A stretch of DNA of 64,000 nt. It comes from Stachybotrys elegans (Eukaryota; Ascomycota; Sordariomycetes; Hypocreales; Stachybotryaceae). Below, piece by piece: positions 33,685 through 45,426 of this stretch. Made by a program: the position numbers and the translations under genes. The notes below the pieces were generated by a model. The model was not told the DNA's origin. It ran no database searches and worked only from the letters and a program-made list of their open reading frames with translations. Location: positions 1,426,001 to 1,490,000 of the forward strand of contig JAGPNK010000002.1 of the NCBI GenBank assembly GCA_020746835.1. The letters run 5' to 3'. The first letter of the stretch is position 1. Every line of letters starts with the position of its first letter.

Positions 33685-35400
33685 GTTGGGCGGGCTATGT
33701 ATTTGTAGCAACAACGCACTGACACATAGTCGAGCAACGAGGCGAAGAGTAGAGCAGGGACCAAAGTGACGCAGCTGTGGCCATGAACTAGCCAGTACCA
33801 GGTGGTCGGCGCCAGTCAAGAACTAGAGGGCAAGCAAGCAGGCAAACAAGAAGCAAACAAGCAGGCAGGCAGGTGTCCAAGACGCTAGGGAAAGCTTGGG
33901 GACGGGAGGCAAGCAAGCTGGGTCTCCCTGGGTGTGTGTGAAGTGTGAATGGGCAGGCAAGGTACAGCAAGGTACAGCACGATATAGTACGTACGAGGCA
34001 GCACGGTGCAAGTGTGGTGGCGGCTATCGTCGTTGGAGAAGGTTGAGGCGACTCAAGACGGCATGGGGGAGGGTGTGTGGCTTCGGCTCAAGGAAGAGCA
34101 GGCAAGGCAAGGAGGCAACACGCGCGCCTCGGAAAGGGCCTCGGTCAAGGTTGGGATGGTAGGTGTAGAGGAGGTGGGTGGCTATGATGGCATTGGGTAC
34201 CTGGGAAAAGCGGAAGGAGGAGGACGGTCTCAGAGCTGAAGCGCACCAGCGACGGGTAATGGACAATGGGTGATGCGGCCACCGAAGAGATCAGCAGTTG
34301 GGCAGAGATGGAGATGGATGGTCTGCCGGAGCCTCGGGAACGTCTGCCCAGGAACTGGGTCAGGTCGTCGGTGGGGCCGTCAAGTTTGCGGGAGATCCCA
34401 GGTCGAGAAAAGGAATTAGCTCAGCCACAGGAAAGCAAACAAGACGGATGGGGAAGACGAGGAGGAAGTCGAGGGCGAGGGCGAGGGTGAGGAGTGTGAG
34501 GGTGAGGGTGAGGAGGGGAGGCGTAAGAGTGAAGGGTGAGGGAACGAGGGTGGGATATGAGAATGAGTAAAAGAGTCCAGGCAGTGGGTGCGCGTTGGAG
34601 CCTTCTGGCGAAGAGGATCCTGCGGGCAGGTAAAGACGGACGTGCGAGGATGGGTGAACGAGGACGCCGAAGATGAGGGGACCTCGGAACGCGGCCAGAT
34701 GATAGACTGGGCCAAATTCCCGTTGCGGTTCGTGACGATGCTATCAAGTGACAGGGGGGGCCGGAGGTAACAGCAATATGGTTGAGGGAAGAGGCGCTCG
34801 CAGCGACAGATGGACGTGGTCTCCGTCGTAGACGAGTATCCAATCCTGAGTGGTTGCGAGAGCGTGTGTGTGTGTGTGCGCCTGCGGGTGTGTGTGGACG
34901 GACGTGCGTTTGTGCCGTGCGCGCAAGCAGCCGAGATGCGCGGATGATGAAGAGGAGGAAAGTCTGGTACACGGTACAGACAGACGGATGGTAAGACGAT
35001 TCAAGTTGGGGTTCTGGGGCCAATTGCAGCTCTCAACCCTGTCGAGAGCAGGGGAGGAGGTGAAGGGTACCAAGAGCACCCAGCATGAGCAAGAGCAACA
35101 TCGTGTCCAGGGGGGCGGCTGTTGTCTGGGACCGGTCAGCTTTAGCGAGGCCAGGGGGCGTGGGAGGATCAAAGAGAGAACAAGAGAGAACAAGAGCCAG
35201 AAAACCGACGGAGGTGGATTGTGGGTGGTGTGGATTAGTGGGATGAGATGGTGGAGTGGATGAGTGGATGGCAATTGAACAAAGTGGAGAGATGATAGTG
35301 GGGAGATGACCTTGCTGCTCATGACCCGCTTCAGGTCCCCAAGCTAAGGAACCCCTGGCGCTGTTTTTTTTATTGCTCCTTCTAACTTTTCCCTCCAATT
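33685..35400. promoter_or_regulatory. Upstream region of the Zn2Cys6 regulator
   Basis: About 1.7 kb directly upstream of the regulator's start. It is strongly strand-biased: purine-rich on the plus strand, so C/T-rich in the regulator's sense (for example 34470-34560, GGGCGAG/GGTGAGG units, and a (GT)n run at 34866-34880). Such long pyrimidine-rich leaders are common before fungal regulatory genes. Frames that look open here are low-complexity products. Assignment as promoter and 5' UTR is inferred from position. Confidence 0.5.
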
Positions 35401-38400
35401 CCCACTCTGTCCGGAGTAGTATACCTAGCTTCTGTGTTGCACAGGTGATTTTTTTCTTCTTTTTTCCTCAATAAAAGGTCCCGTCGACGTCGCTGGCTAG
35501 CGCGGTGGGCAGTGGGCAGTGGGCAGTCGTTCAGCTTCTCCAGTGGCTTCAGCGGCTTCAGCGGCTCCAGCATGGGCTTTGCCTCGGCCCAGTCCGTAGG
35601 TACCATCCAGCAGCCGCTGTCATGGCTTCGAGCCGCCACACTGTCCCTCCCCATCGAGCCGTTCCAGACGTCCGTATCGAGGCTAGTCAAGGCACAAGTC
35701 GTTACCTAACGTCCTTGGCCACCCCGTCAGGCGGTGCATAACTAAGGGTCGGTCAGGAATAAAATGGACTAGTGCATGGCGGGCTGCGACAATGACTTGG
35801 ACCCCATTTCTTTCATGTCCTTCTTTTTCCCTTTTCGCGCGCCTATCCAGATCTAGCCTCATCAACTTACCTACTCGGGATACTTAAACATCAGCTTCCC
35901 TGGGCGGTGAACGCTATACATATGTTTGCATCGGAGACACCGCCTCCATGTTTGCTGCGATGTGCAGGATAGACCAAGAGATTGACATGACATGACATTT
36001 GCATGCCATGCCATGCATATACCTCGGATAACACCACCTATACCGTACATACTACAGGTACATATACTTCAACGCCACAAAGTTGTCCCGTCTCTGCCTA
36101 TGCTTTGCTGCGCGATGCGAACACACGGGGGGTCTCGACAAGACATCTGCCACATGATCCCGCCAATGGCGACGACATCCCAACCTGTAAAACTGCCGAC
36201 ACCCTCTCAGGTACCTACTGGATGCCTCCAGAGATCCTTGCTTACAGTACATGTCGACCACCTACCTGCACGATGCGCCGATGCCACCCTGCACATGTGC
36301 CCAGCAGGCGGCTTAGCTGACGGGTATCGGATGTATCTGTACATGTCGAAATCTAATCTGTGTGTCGTCTCCCCCTCACTGCTGTACTACGTAGTACGTC
36401 TCCGCAGGCAGCTGCCAAACACACTGACGATAAGTACTCGGAATACCCTTTTCGATTTGAGACACCCAGACGCAAATACTCCGTGGCCGCGGTATACTCC
36501 GTCCACTTGGGCGCCCTTGGGCACGATGGTACGGACATTGTCCGTGTCCGTGGTCGCGGTGTTGGTGCGGGATGCAGCACGCATCCGCACCTCAGTGCCG
36601 TAACATCAACTCAACTCCAGTAACCTAGCCAGCTTGTCAGATCATTCCTGCCCCTCCCACACCTCCCCTGCCTCCGACTTTTTCAGGTATGTACGACGGA
36701 TGGGGCTAGTACACTCATATTGCAACGGCGCGCACGTTGCGGCACCTGGTGAAAAGGCGGACAGAGACCTGGCAGACATGGACAAGGTGGGTTCGGGAAG
36801 GGGCGGGGGCAAGGGCGAGGAAGGGGGCTGGAAGGTTGTTGGAAGAAGAAGCAAAATAATCAGAGACAAACCAACGCTGTCGTGGCAGTCAGTACGTACT
36901 AATCCCACCATGAGAGAGAGTAAGCCAGTGGCGCCGCCGTGCCGACCGATCAAAGCGTGGTAGCGACCAAGGTGGAGATGCCGCCGCCCTTCCTCGTGTG
37001 CACCTTGCATCCAACTCCACGCTGTCCGTGTCTTTTTGCATTTGACCTATGACGGCCAGTCGTAGAGAGGCTGCCACCCGCCTACGCCTCGCCTTCCCGT
37101 ATCCAGCTCGTGTTGGGGCCGAGATGGGAGTGGCGGCTAGGGGCAAACGATAATAATAATAAGCATGGGCAGCTCGGCCAGAAAGCTGCAGGCGTCGGAG
37201 CGCATGTGCGCCCCGATTTGCCGGGCATAAGCATGGGCTGCATTGAGTGGCACAGCTTGGTCATTGGAGAAGGTGACTGAATCAGCGATGGGATCGCCAC
37301 CTGTCCCGAGGGGCTGGGATGACGGAGGTCTTGCAAGGTATGCGGATCTTGGCGGACCTCCTGGCATCTAGACACCTTGGCCCTGGCTATGCTTGTGCAT
37401 CTCGCGCATCGTACCACTCTCCTCGCTGAGATTCGTCGGTTCGTACCAAGTTCAAATCTTGCAACTGACGGCAGCAAATTGGGTTGTTCGACGGAGGTTT
37501 GTCCAACTCAGCCATAGTCTCGGTGTCCGAGCTTTGTGCCCCTCCTCCTCCGCAGCTGCAGATACAAGGACCAGCCGAGTACACGTTTCAAGCCGCATGC
37601 TCCAAGCTTCCAGGTGAACCCGATATAGACGGATACCCGCTGTCTACCACGGTCAGGTGATTTACGCTGAGGCGGTCATGGAATCAGTGTCCTCAGATCA
37701 ACGCATGACTGGCGACTCAAGCCCTCAGCCAAGAACAGTAGCACGCACCCGAATGGGCAATCGAGCCCGGCGCCTCCGTAGACTAGCAGACAAACAACAG
37801 GGAAGCACGCTGTGTGTTCTATGTAGCAGGAGTCATCCATTACATTTTTTTCTTTCTTTTTTTTCCCCTTATGTTTTCTCGAGATTGGGGAGCCTAGGGT
37901 AGGTCGGTAGTCGCGACGCGAGGAAGGTACGACTACGGGCTACTAACCCATTGAGCACCTACCACAAGCTCGATTGGCAGGCCCTACCTGTCTGCCCCAT
38001 GAGAGAAGCAAAAAGCAAGCGACCCACGCACCAGTATGATGACGATAAACAGATTTTCCTCACCTATGCACATAGACCGCATCCTTAGCCAACGCCATAG
38101 CGCACGGCTCTCGTCAAATCATGAGTAGCTTTCTTACCCTGGCCGTATCCTCCATTGAAGGCTCAGCTGTTCCACGGGAGCAAGATGAGGCGGACGGCCA
38201 TTAAGCTCAGCCATCGCTCACCGCTCAACGCAGACTGCTTAGTACCAGTACCACCGCGATACTATCCGATGCTCCATTTCTTAGCCCGATTCCCACCTCG
38301 GCAGCTTCAGAGTCAGAGTCAGAGTCAGAGTCAGAGCCAAGAGCACCGGTTGACGTCTGTTTCAGACCACGCAGTCCATAGAATGGTCAGCCGCTTGCAT

Positions 38401-41400
38401 GCCATGCAGTCCCTTCACTCAGAGGCATGGGGCAGCTCAACCCAGGACCGCATGTGGGAAGCTCATGTGACGACTGACTAGCGCACATCAGTCAATGTAA
38501 TGCGGGCACCATGTGCGCATCATTGGGTCTGGCCGAGTTCCGCGAGCGCAAGCAACGGGCCGAAATGGACGGCTTCAGTTGCTAGCCGACCCTCTCCGCC
38601 CATTTGGTCTACCTAGGCCAGCTTTGGGTTATCACTACTACATTGGACGGGTCTTGTCACCGCTTCAACCGCCAGAGTGCCTTTCTACAAAGATGGACTC
38701 GTCAGATAAGCCATCTGCTGGGAGAACCAACAGTTGAACACTGAGAGCGGCAAACCGTGATACTTTTCAACTCGACCACCTTGGGGGCCGGTTGCGATTG
38801 GGTGGCATCTTCCGTAACCAAAGCCTCATTCTACAAGCAGGCACAGGCAAACACGCGCAAGGGCTACCTAGTAGGTGCCTGGCCTTAGGGTAAAAAGCTC
38901 CGGACAACTGACTCGCTGCACAACTTATTTCCTCAGGCGCCTTTTACTCGATGCATAACACTGGTATAGGGTACGGGGCATGCATAAAACCTGGCGACGC
39001 TTGCCACAGGCAGCATAATGGTACCATACGAGCCCTGACTTCTAGAACGTCCAGCGTATCGCCCCGGGCCCACCGAGGTTCGTGTCTACTACGTCCATGG
39101 TGGTCATTGCCCCGGAGTTGTTGTTGGCTCCTTAGTCGTCACCGACCACCAAACTTTTTCGCAACTCCAAGAGATGTGTTGCACCAGCTGCCGCTCGAAC
39201 CTTCAGGTCGTCAAACGTTTCCCCACTTAGGCGGCTCATTTCCTGCCGAAAACTGTCTGTCAACGTTAACCACGCATATCCAACACTCATGTGCCGGCTG
39301 TGATGCAAGTGCCGTTCTTGACAACCCCATCAAACGTCTTGTGGAGTCAATTCGACTTATATCTCCCTATTGTATCGGTCAAGAGGGAAAACAACTTGGA
39401 GGTCCTGCTTTGTTGAAACATGGAGTGTCTGTATTACTGGTTTCGGCACTTGGAACCAATGAAAACCAACTCTCCGCTTGGGCCAGAACCAAAAGTAGGA
39501 AAACCAGGGTCAGATACAGGATCGTCGGTCGGTCCACTGGCCTCAAACCATCCTGGAGGGAAGAGTCTTGGTGTGGCGTGTTCGTGTAGCCTGCCCTGCT
39601 GGTGCAGGCCAAGGAGAAAAAAAATAAATAATGTACGACCAGGATGGGCGGTAGTAGGCGATGCGCAGCGTGCAGACGGACAATTTCTGTTGCATGCACA
39701 ACAGCTCATGTGAGTTTCACGTACACCAGTACCTGTTGTCCTATACCCTTGATGCCGACCCCATCTAGAACCACAGGTTCCTGAGCCGTGTCTTGGTCCC
39801 AAAGGTTAACGCCAGGGCCCGCAGCAGCATATGGGTAGCACGGACTTTCATCTCAAGGTCACATGGTGCCCTCTGCGACGGTCAAATCTCGCTTCGCCCA
39901 AGGCATATCAATCAGTTACTCCTAGGAGCGGCACTATTGAGTTGATTACAGTAAAAAGCGCGAGCATGAGCATGAGCAAGCGCCCGTCGGGTTGCGCGCC
40001 TACCCCGAGAACCCCCGATGTCTTTTTGAGTTTGGCAAGGGTGCTTTGTTGGCCCGATGCTCGGCTCGACTATTCTTAGACGGCGCAGGCTTCTCCTCAG
40101 TATCTCACCACAACATCCCTCACGATTTCGTCACTGGGATAGCCCTCGGGAAGACAGTGGGGCGAACGACCTCAAAGCCTTTCTTTCAGCTGGCCGTGAT
40201 ATTGAGTTCAATGCCCTCTGACCTGGTTGTATTGACATGGAACGGTTAGGTGTGGTTGTATAAAGAAACAACGACCAACAGCAAAGGCTCCTTGCAGCTT
40301 CACGTTTCGATAGCAGGTTTGTGTTATCAATCAGGCACAACGTCAACTATCGGTGGCAAAGGAGATTTCCGTGCAATCTAGTTGTATAAGCCTGTCAACG
40401 ATCAACAATTGGGCAGCTATGGAGCAGGAAAAGATGGGGAAAGCAACCAAGGGGATGGGATCCAAGTGCCAAGTTGGAAAACCCCCGCTGGTCTGAGTAC
40501 ATATCTTGCCGTGTAATGCGTTGCACAGCAGTTGTATGGGGGTTTTCTGGCGTGGAACTACCCGTACTGTGCAACGGCATGAGGGGAAGGTGGCTTGTGA
40601 AGCTTCCGACCAGCGAGGGCAAGGATGCAGATGCAGGCAGGATTGCACTCTCCCAGGAACCAATACAACGGGTTCTTGGGCGTGTCAAGCGAACCCGTTA
40701 GAAGTGTTACCAGCGAGCGTCCCTGTCGCCAAGCATGGCTACCATGTACCCACACGCTCTTCTGAGCCCGGAGATACAATGAACCATAGCCAACCCTACG
40801 ATTGGGACGTGCTCGCCTTGTATCCTTATTTCGGTCTCATATGGAACAGGCCCTCCCCTGTCTGAGGCGACTCATGAACGGCCCAATATATACGACGGCC
40901 AAGGCAAAATGATGAAATGAGGCATTACTTTGCAATAGGAGAACAACCGACGTCAGCTGAAGAAGAGATCGTTTGCGGGGGGAGACCCTCAAGGCATGGA
41001 CTCAGGTCGCTGGGCGTTGTGTCGCGCCGCCACCGTTATATGTACCATGTCGTACGCAACGCGCAATACTGCAGGTCCTGCCACACCACCCCGACGCCCT
41101 GGTCAGCCCCTACAGTATGGGACGCTCTTGACGGGCGCAAGTTGAGCATCGGCCTTTACATGCCCCGAGCTGCCGATCGTTCTGCTTTTGGGACTTGAGC
41201 GAGCAAAGTTGCCCAACGTTCAGGCCGAAGGATAAGGAATACTCTTATCATCCTTGTGAATGACGGCCGTTTCAGTCCAACACCGACTTCCGGCTGCCGC
41301 CTCGATTTGGGCCCCTCGGGTATTCCCTAGTTGGGTACTGGTTTGTTCCCAAAGGCATATTCACTATTGCCTATAGTTGTATTTAGTACAGCTGGTCCAC

Positions 41401-44400
41401 CTGTCCGGGCTATTCTGCCACATGGATGCCGCCTCGGCCCATTCCGCACCCACAAGCTACTGCACTGCAGCCAACACTTAATTTTACTCAAATCAGTATA
41501 TCTAGCCAGCGGAAGTTGAATGTCTCTCGTCGCTGAGCGTAACAATGCGCGGAGCTGGGACTGAGGATGCCTCCAGTCTATCATGGGTTAATTAAGAGCC
41601 CTGTTCGCTGTCTGTTAAATACCGGGCACCGCCGAGGCATGGTCAGGGCTGTCGACATGCTGCCCTGCAGTGAGCTCTTGGTATACCCGAAAGAGAGAGC
41701 GACGCTCCAGGGTTGCTTTGCCGTCGGGAGAATGCGCTGGGTCCGCGGAAATTCGGCGCGGTCTTACACTTGTAGGACTCCTGGGTTACTACCGTACCTG
41801 GACCATGCGGAATCAAGAGGAAGCGCAGATAATGATCCTCTACGACTCTGAGGTGGCACGAGTGTCGCATACCCCGCAGCTTCATCTTCAATTATATACT
41901 TTGGGGGCGGAGTAGCGATGCCTTATGGCCTACCGAGTACCTCAGCAACGACAAGACTTGACTCGGGAAGGATGGTGCAGTCAGTGCATGTACATGTACT
42001 GTACGGATACATGAGTCTATAACATCCCAAACCGGAAAACTGATGCCGATTGCTGGGCCACCTGATGCGTGTCAGGGTGGTGCGCGCGCAAGATGTTACC
42101 GGGCTGTTGGTCGAGGGACGGCAGCGATCCAACGAGGCCAAGGACAGAGGGCCACGGCCATGTCTCTGGGGGGGTTCCGCCGCCATAGAACCGGGCTGAT
42201 GTGCTCCAGAGGAGCCATTCCTGGCCCAAGAAAGGCTGCTGGTTCCCTTGCTCGGATAATAGGCGGACAGGCCACCCAGTTTCATCGCTTCGTCGCTTCA
42301 CCGGGGTCCACTGCCGTCACACCGAGCAGCCAACAGCAGCGAATATCGAACTACCGATACGTAGTCTTGCCGTGTGGAAGATCCTCTAGAGCTATTGCTC
42401 CTCGCATCCTCTCACCTCGCCCAAGTTCCGCAGCCGATGAATGCCGTGTGCTGACGAGCGATTTGGTGTGGGTAACTTCATTTCGATATGAGCTGTTTAT
42501 TGGACACGACTACCCGAAATTGCGACACGTCAAAGAAAACCGTCTCACATGATTCTTCCTTCTTTCTGGTTTGACTTTCCTGCGCCAAGTGCGGGTGGAG
42601 GGGAGGATTGCCGATCCCGACCCAAGCCGATGCATGAGTATGCACAAGCAAGTGAATGAGTGGTACGCCGTTGCTGACGGGCAACGAACAGCCATAAGCA
42701 GCAAGTCACCACCAGGTTTACGACAAAGTGCCGCGGGGTCGTGCGCACTCGGGAGGCGCAGGAGAAAAGGCTGCGGGTGTCGCACGGTCAAAGGCGTGCC
42801 TCGAGGGCTGGCAATCTCTCTCGTATCACTCGCAAAGAATGGAAACGGCGCCACCACGAAATCCATGCTGGTTTCTGGTTTGTGTCAGCAGGGTCACATG
42901 GGATGAAGGCCTTGAGTTTGATTACTACCAGGTTTGTTGCTCATCTAGGATCGGGAAATCTACGACTGCACCACCTCCACCTCCCTCCCTTCCCCTTCCC
43001 TCCCTTCCCCTCTCATCCCCTGCGGCTTGGGCTGGGGCCCCGTGAGTTCAGCCGCCATGGGGCCTTGATGGAAGGTGGCTTCGGCTCCGTACATACAGCT
43101 CGAAATATCTGTGAGTGCGGTGCTGAGGGATTGCCAGGTCTATTGTCAGCCTTGCAGGCATGTTTGAGTGGTGCGAGTCAAATCTTGTCGCTGCGCTGCT
43201 CGCCCTGTCAGATGCCCTATGTTGGTCAGCAGCAAGGGCTGTCGAAGTGCTCTCTGGCATCAAGCCAGGTCATAAGTAGGGTACATGCTGCGCTGCAGGG
43301 GCGAATCCTCCCACCCAGTGACCGTGAGCACGCAATCGCGGCCATGGCCAGCAGGCATTCCCTGGCCACCCAGTGTCGAGGGATCTATGCGGAGTAATTA
43401 CAATGGCAAGACCGAGTACCGATTGCAACCGCCTCCTCCGTACCCGTACCTTTGCGTTCTGTACCTTTGGTGAGGGGGGATTCCTCGACAGGTACATACT
43501 ATGTACTCTGCAAGGGGACCCCGGTCGTGTTTGCTCTTTGCGCCATGCGTATCTCGATACGACTCAAAACAGCCCAGGCCAAAGGTGACGAGACGAGCAT
43601 CTCGATGGAAGCGCAGCTGGCTAGCAAACCTAATCGACATGCTCATGACAAGTGATCTTATTTACCGGCACATTGAGGATCGTCTCTTTTCTCGCTACAT
43701 GAGACCCCTGTGTGATTTGCAACGGTGAGAATGCGCCGGATTGGCCGGCCTTTCCGTCGGGTTTGCTTTTTCCTGACTCTGCCGTCGACAATCCACCGTA
43801 GATAAGCCTACGGCCCTCGGGGATGCGTTGCGGTAAGGACGGCATGAATCGACACCCCTTGCAGCGGGCGACGAAAGGAGACTATTGCGCGTCATGATGG
43901 CTGAGCCACGGCGGCGCCTTCAATGTTTGTGGCGCCAGTAAATGATATATCGCGTTCTTCCTTCATCCCTCTATTTCGTATCTTTTCGTACGGGCACTCG
44001 CCCTGCAGTCGGCCACTCCGACGCACAAGAATCGCCCCAGGCTCTGAAATCCGTGATTCGGAATGGGGTGATGCAATGCCCAACTCTCGCGTCTGAGACG
44101 CCTTTCTACCCAACCAACCCAACTGTACCGGGCGGGCTGTACATGAATCGACAAGCGTGCCGTATAGGGGCCGAACTGCAATGGCAGCTCGAGGGAAGGG
44201 GCACAAAGAAGACGGGTTACCGTCCACCTGTATTCCCAAATGTTGGGCGAGCGATAGATGGCCCAGGTACAAGGTAAGACGGCAGTGATGTTTAAAGCTG
44301 GCTTCGGGTATTGGTGTAGACTGAGCAACTGTCCGACGAATCGTAGGCCAGTCAATCAATGAAGAAAAGGCGAGTCTGGCCGTCAGACCATCTGGCTGAT

Positions 44401-44519
44401 GAGGCCGCGTTTGGAGATGGAGGGAGACAATCTGATGGTTGCTTCGCGCGTTGAAGATGTGTATCATCTGAGCACATGGCATTGAATGCCGGGCGTAATG
44501 TCCTTCAGAGGTGGTCGCA
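35401..44519. other. Gene desert (about 9.1 kb)
   Basis: No supported protein gene, tRNA, transposon remnant or long repeat was found. Open frames up to 236 codons exist (43892-44602, 42741-43397) but carry no domains, mix all phases and have no fungal codon bias. Base composition is ordinary, without long AT-rich runs, so it does not look like repeat-induced-mutation debris. Minor features: a GGGCAGT triplet and GGCTTCAGC triplet (35506-35565), ATGAC and ATGCC runs (35984-36020) and a (TCAGAG)n tract at 38306-38336. Confidence 0.5.
38306..38336. repeat. (TCAGAG)5 microsatellite
   Basis: Five consecutive hexamers TCAGAG within the gene desert. Confidence 0.85.
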
Positions 44520-45193
44520 CTACGTTGCAGCATCTTCATCGTTGGGAGCATCCATCCTCCTCCTCTTCCTCTCTCTGCCGCCGTCAGGCTCCGCCCTCTC
44601 AACAGGTGCGTCCGGCTCTTCTGCGCGAGGCGATGCCGCAGGCACCTCTGTAAATACCAGGTCTCCGCGTCTGCCCAAGACCTCCCTGCCGGCTTCCTCC
44701 AGCAGGATCCCCAGCGCCAGGAGGGCCGTCTCGTCCATCTTGCTCTTCATGCCCCCGCGGTCATGCCTGGTGCTTTCGTAGAACTTGCTGGAGTAGCCGT
44801 GGATGGCCTTGAGCAGGTCGCTGTCCGGCAGCGCGTGCCGTCCTGCATCGGTGATGTAGCGGTCAAAGGCCTGATAGACATCGTGTTCGGCGTAGCGAAT
44901 GGGGGCAGCGGTGCGCCGGAAGAGAACCTCGTCGGGCGCGTGGGGGAACTGCCTGGCTGAGTGCTGGAGGATGTGCGCGTTGCCGTACGCCGTCTTGGGC
45001 CGCGCGACCTGGCGAGATGATTGATGCGAGACTCGTCCTGTACGGATTAGCTTTGAAGGCCTGAGTTTGCGTCACACGTACCTGCTACAGCATCGTAAAG
45101 TGTAGCCTGTCTACGGCCGTGAAACTCATCAGCGTCCGAGGAGACAACCTCCGAGTCTGTGCCTTCTGACACATCTACTTCGTACGTGTCCAT
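44520..45193 (-). CDS. RRN10: RRN10-like subunit of RNA polymerase I upstream activation factor
   Basis: Two exons on the minus strand: 45082-45193 and 44520-45037 (209 residues; 44-bp phase-1 intron, GTACGT...CAG). The middle of the protein reads AIRYAEHDVYQAF-like helical sequence, then DLLKAIHGYSSKFYES and MDETALLALGILLEE. The last resembles the signature of yeast Rrn10 (FDETSLITLGLLIEKW) in spacing and hydrophobic pattern. Rrn10 is part of UAF (Rrn5, Rrn9, Rrn10, Uaf30, histones H3/H4), which binds upstream of the rDNA promoter. The N-terminus is acidic (MDTYEVDVSEGTDSEVVSSD) and the C-terminus ends with a basic RERKRRRMD patch, a likely nuclear signal, and an acidic tip. The assignment rests on remembered motif similarity, so it is moderately sure. 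It is divergent from CSA/RAD28 with only 233 bp between start codons. Confidence 0.72.
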
Positions 45194-45426
45194 GAATATA
45201 AGAATTAATGTTCTCTTGCCGCTAAGTATTGATCGAATGGTGGTCACCAACATACAGGACGTAAGAGCAACAAACGCGATGAGATGGGCAAAGAAAGCTG
45301 CGATGAGGTTTGCAGTGGATCCGAAGCTAAATTCAACCACCAGGCTTTTAGCATGCGGCATGACGTGACGACCAAGCTTGCCCAGCTTCCATCTCCTTCA
45401 CCTCGCAACCCGACCAAGGCAGATGA
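45194..45426. promoter_or_regulatory. Short bidirectional promoter, RRN10-like / CSA-RAD28
   Basis: 233 bp between the two start codons must serve both genes. No TATA box is evident. A second ATG for the right-hand gene (45423-45425) is out of frame with the one used at 45427, overlaps it and would make a very short upstream frame. Confidence 0.55.

Noticed and set aside
33685..33819. Upstream extension of the Zn2Cys6 regulator to an ATG at 33819
   Set aside because: Adds 45 residues of unrelated character; MDPGLPDSKRPRLAPW at 33684 looks like the natural start, and the stretch is probably 5' UTR.
38306..38336. Possible CRISPR-like or telomere-like array
   Set aside because: Plain (TCAGAG)5 microsatellite without spacers; no CRISPR or TTAGGG array occurs anywhere in the window.
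42741..43397. 218-codon plus-strand open frame in the gene desert
   Set aside because: Contains a (CCTTCCC)-type pyrimidine run read as Pro/Phe repeats and nothing else of note.
43892..44602. 236-codon minus-strand open frame next to the RRN10-like gene
   Set aside because: Overlaps the 3' end of the RRN10-like coding region in another frame, has no recognisable features and no coding-type composition.
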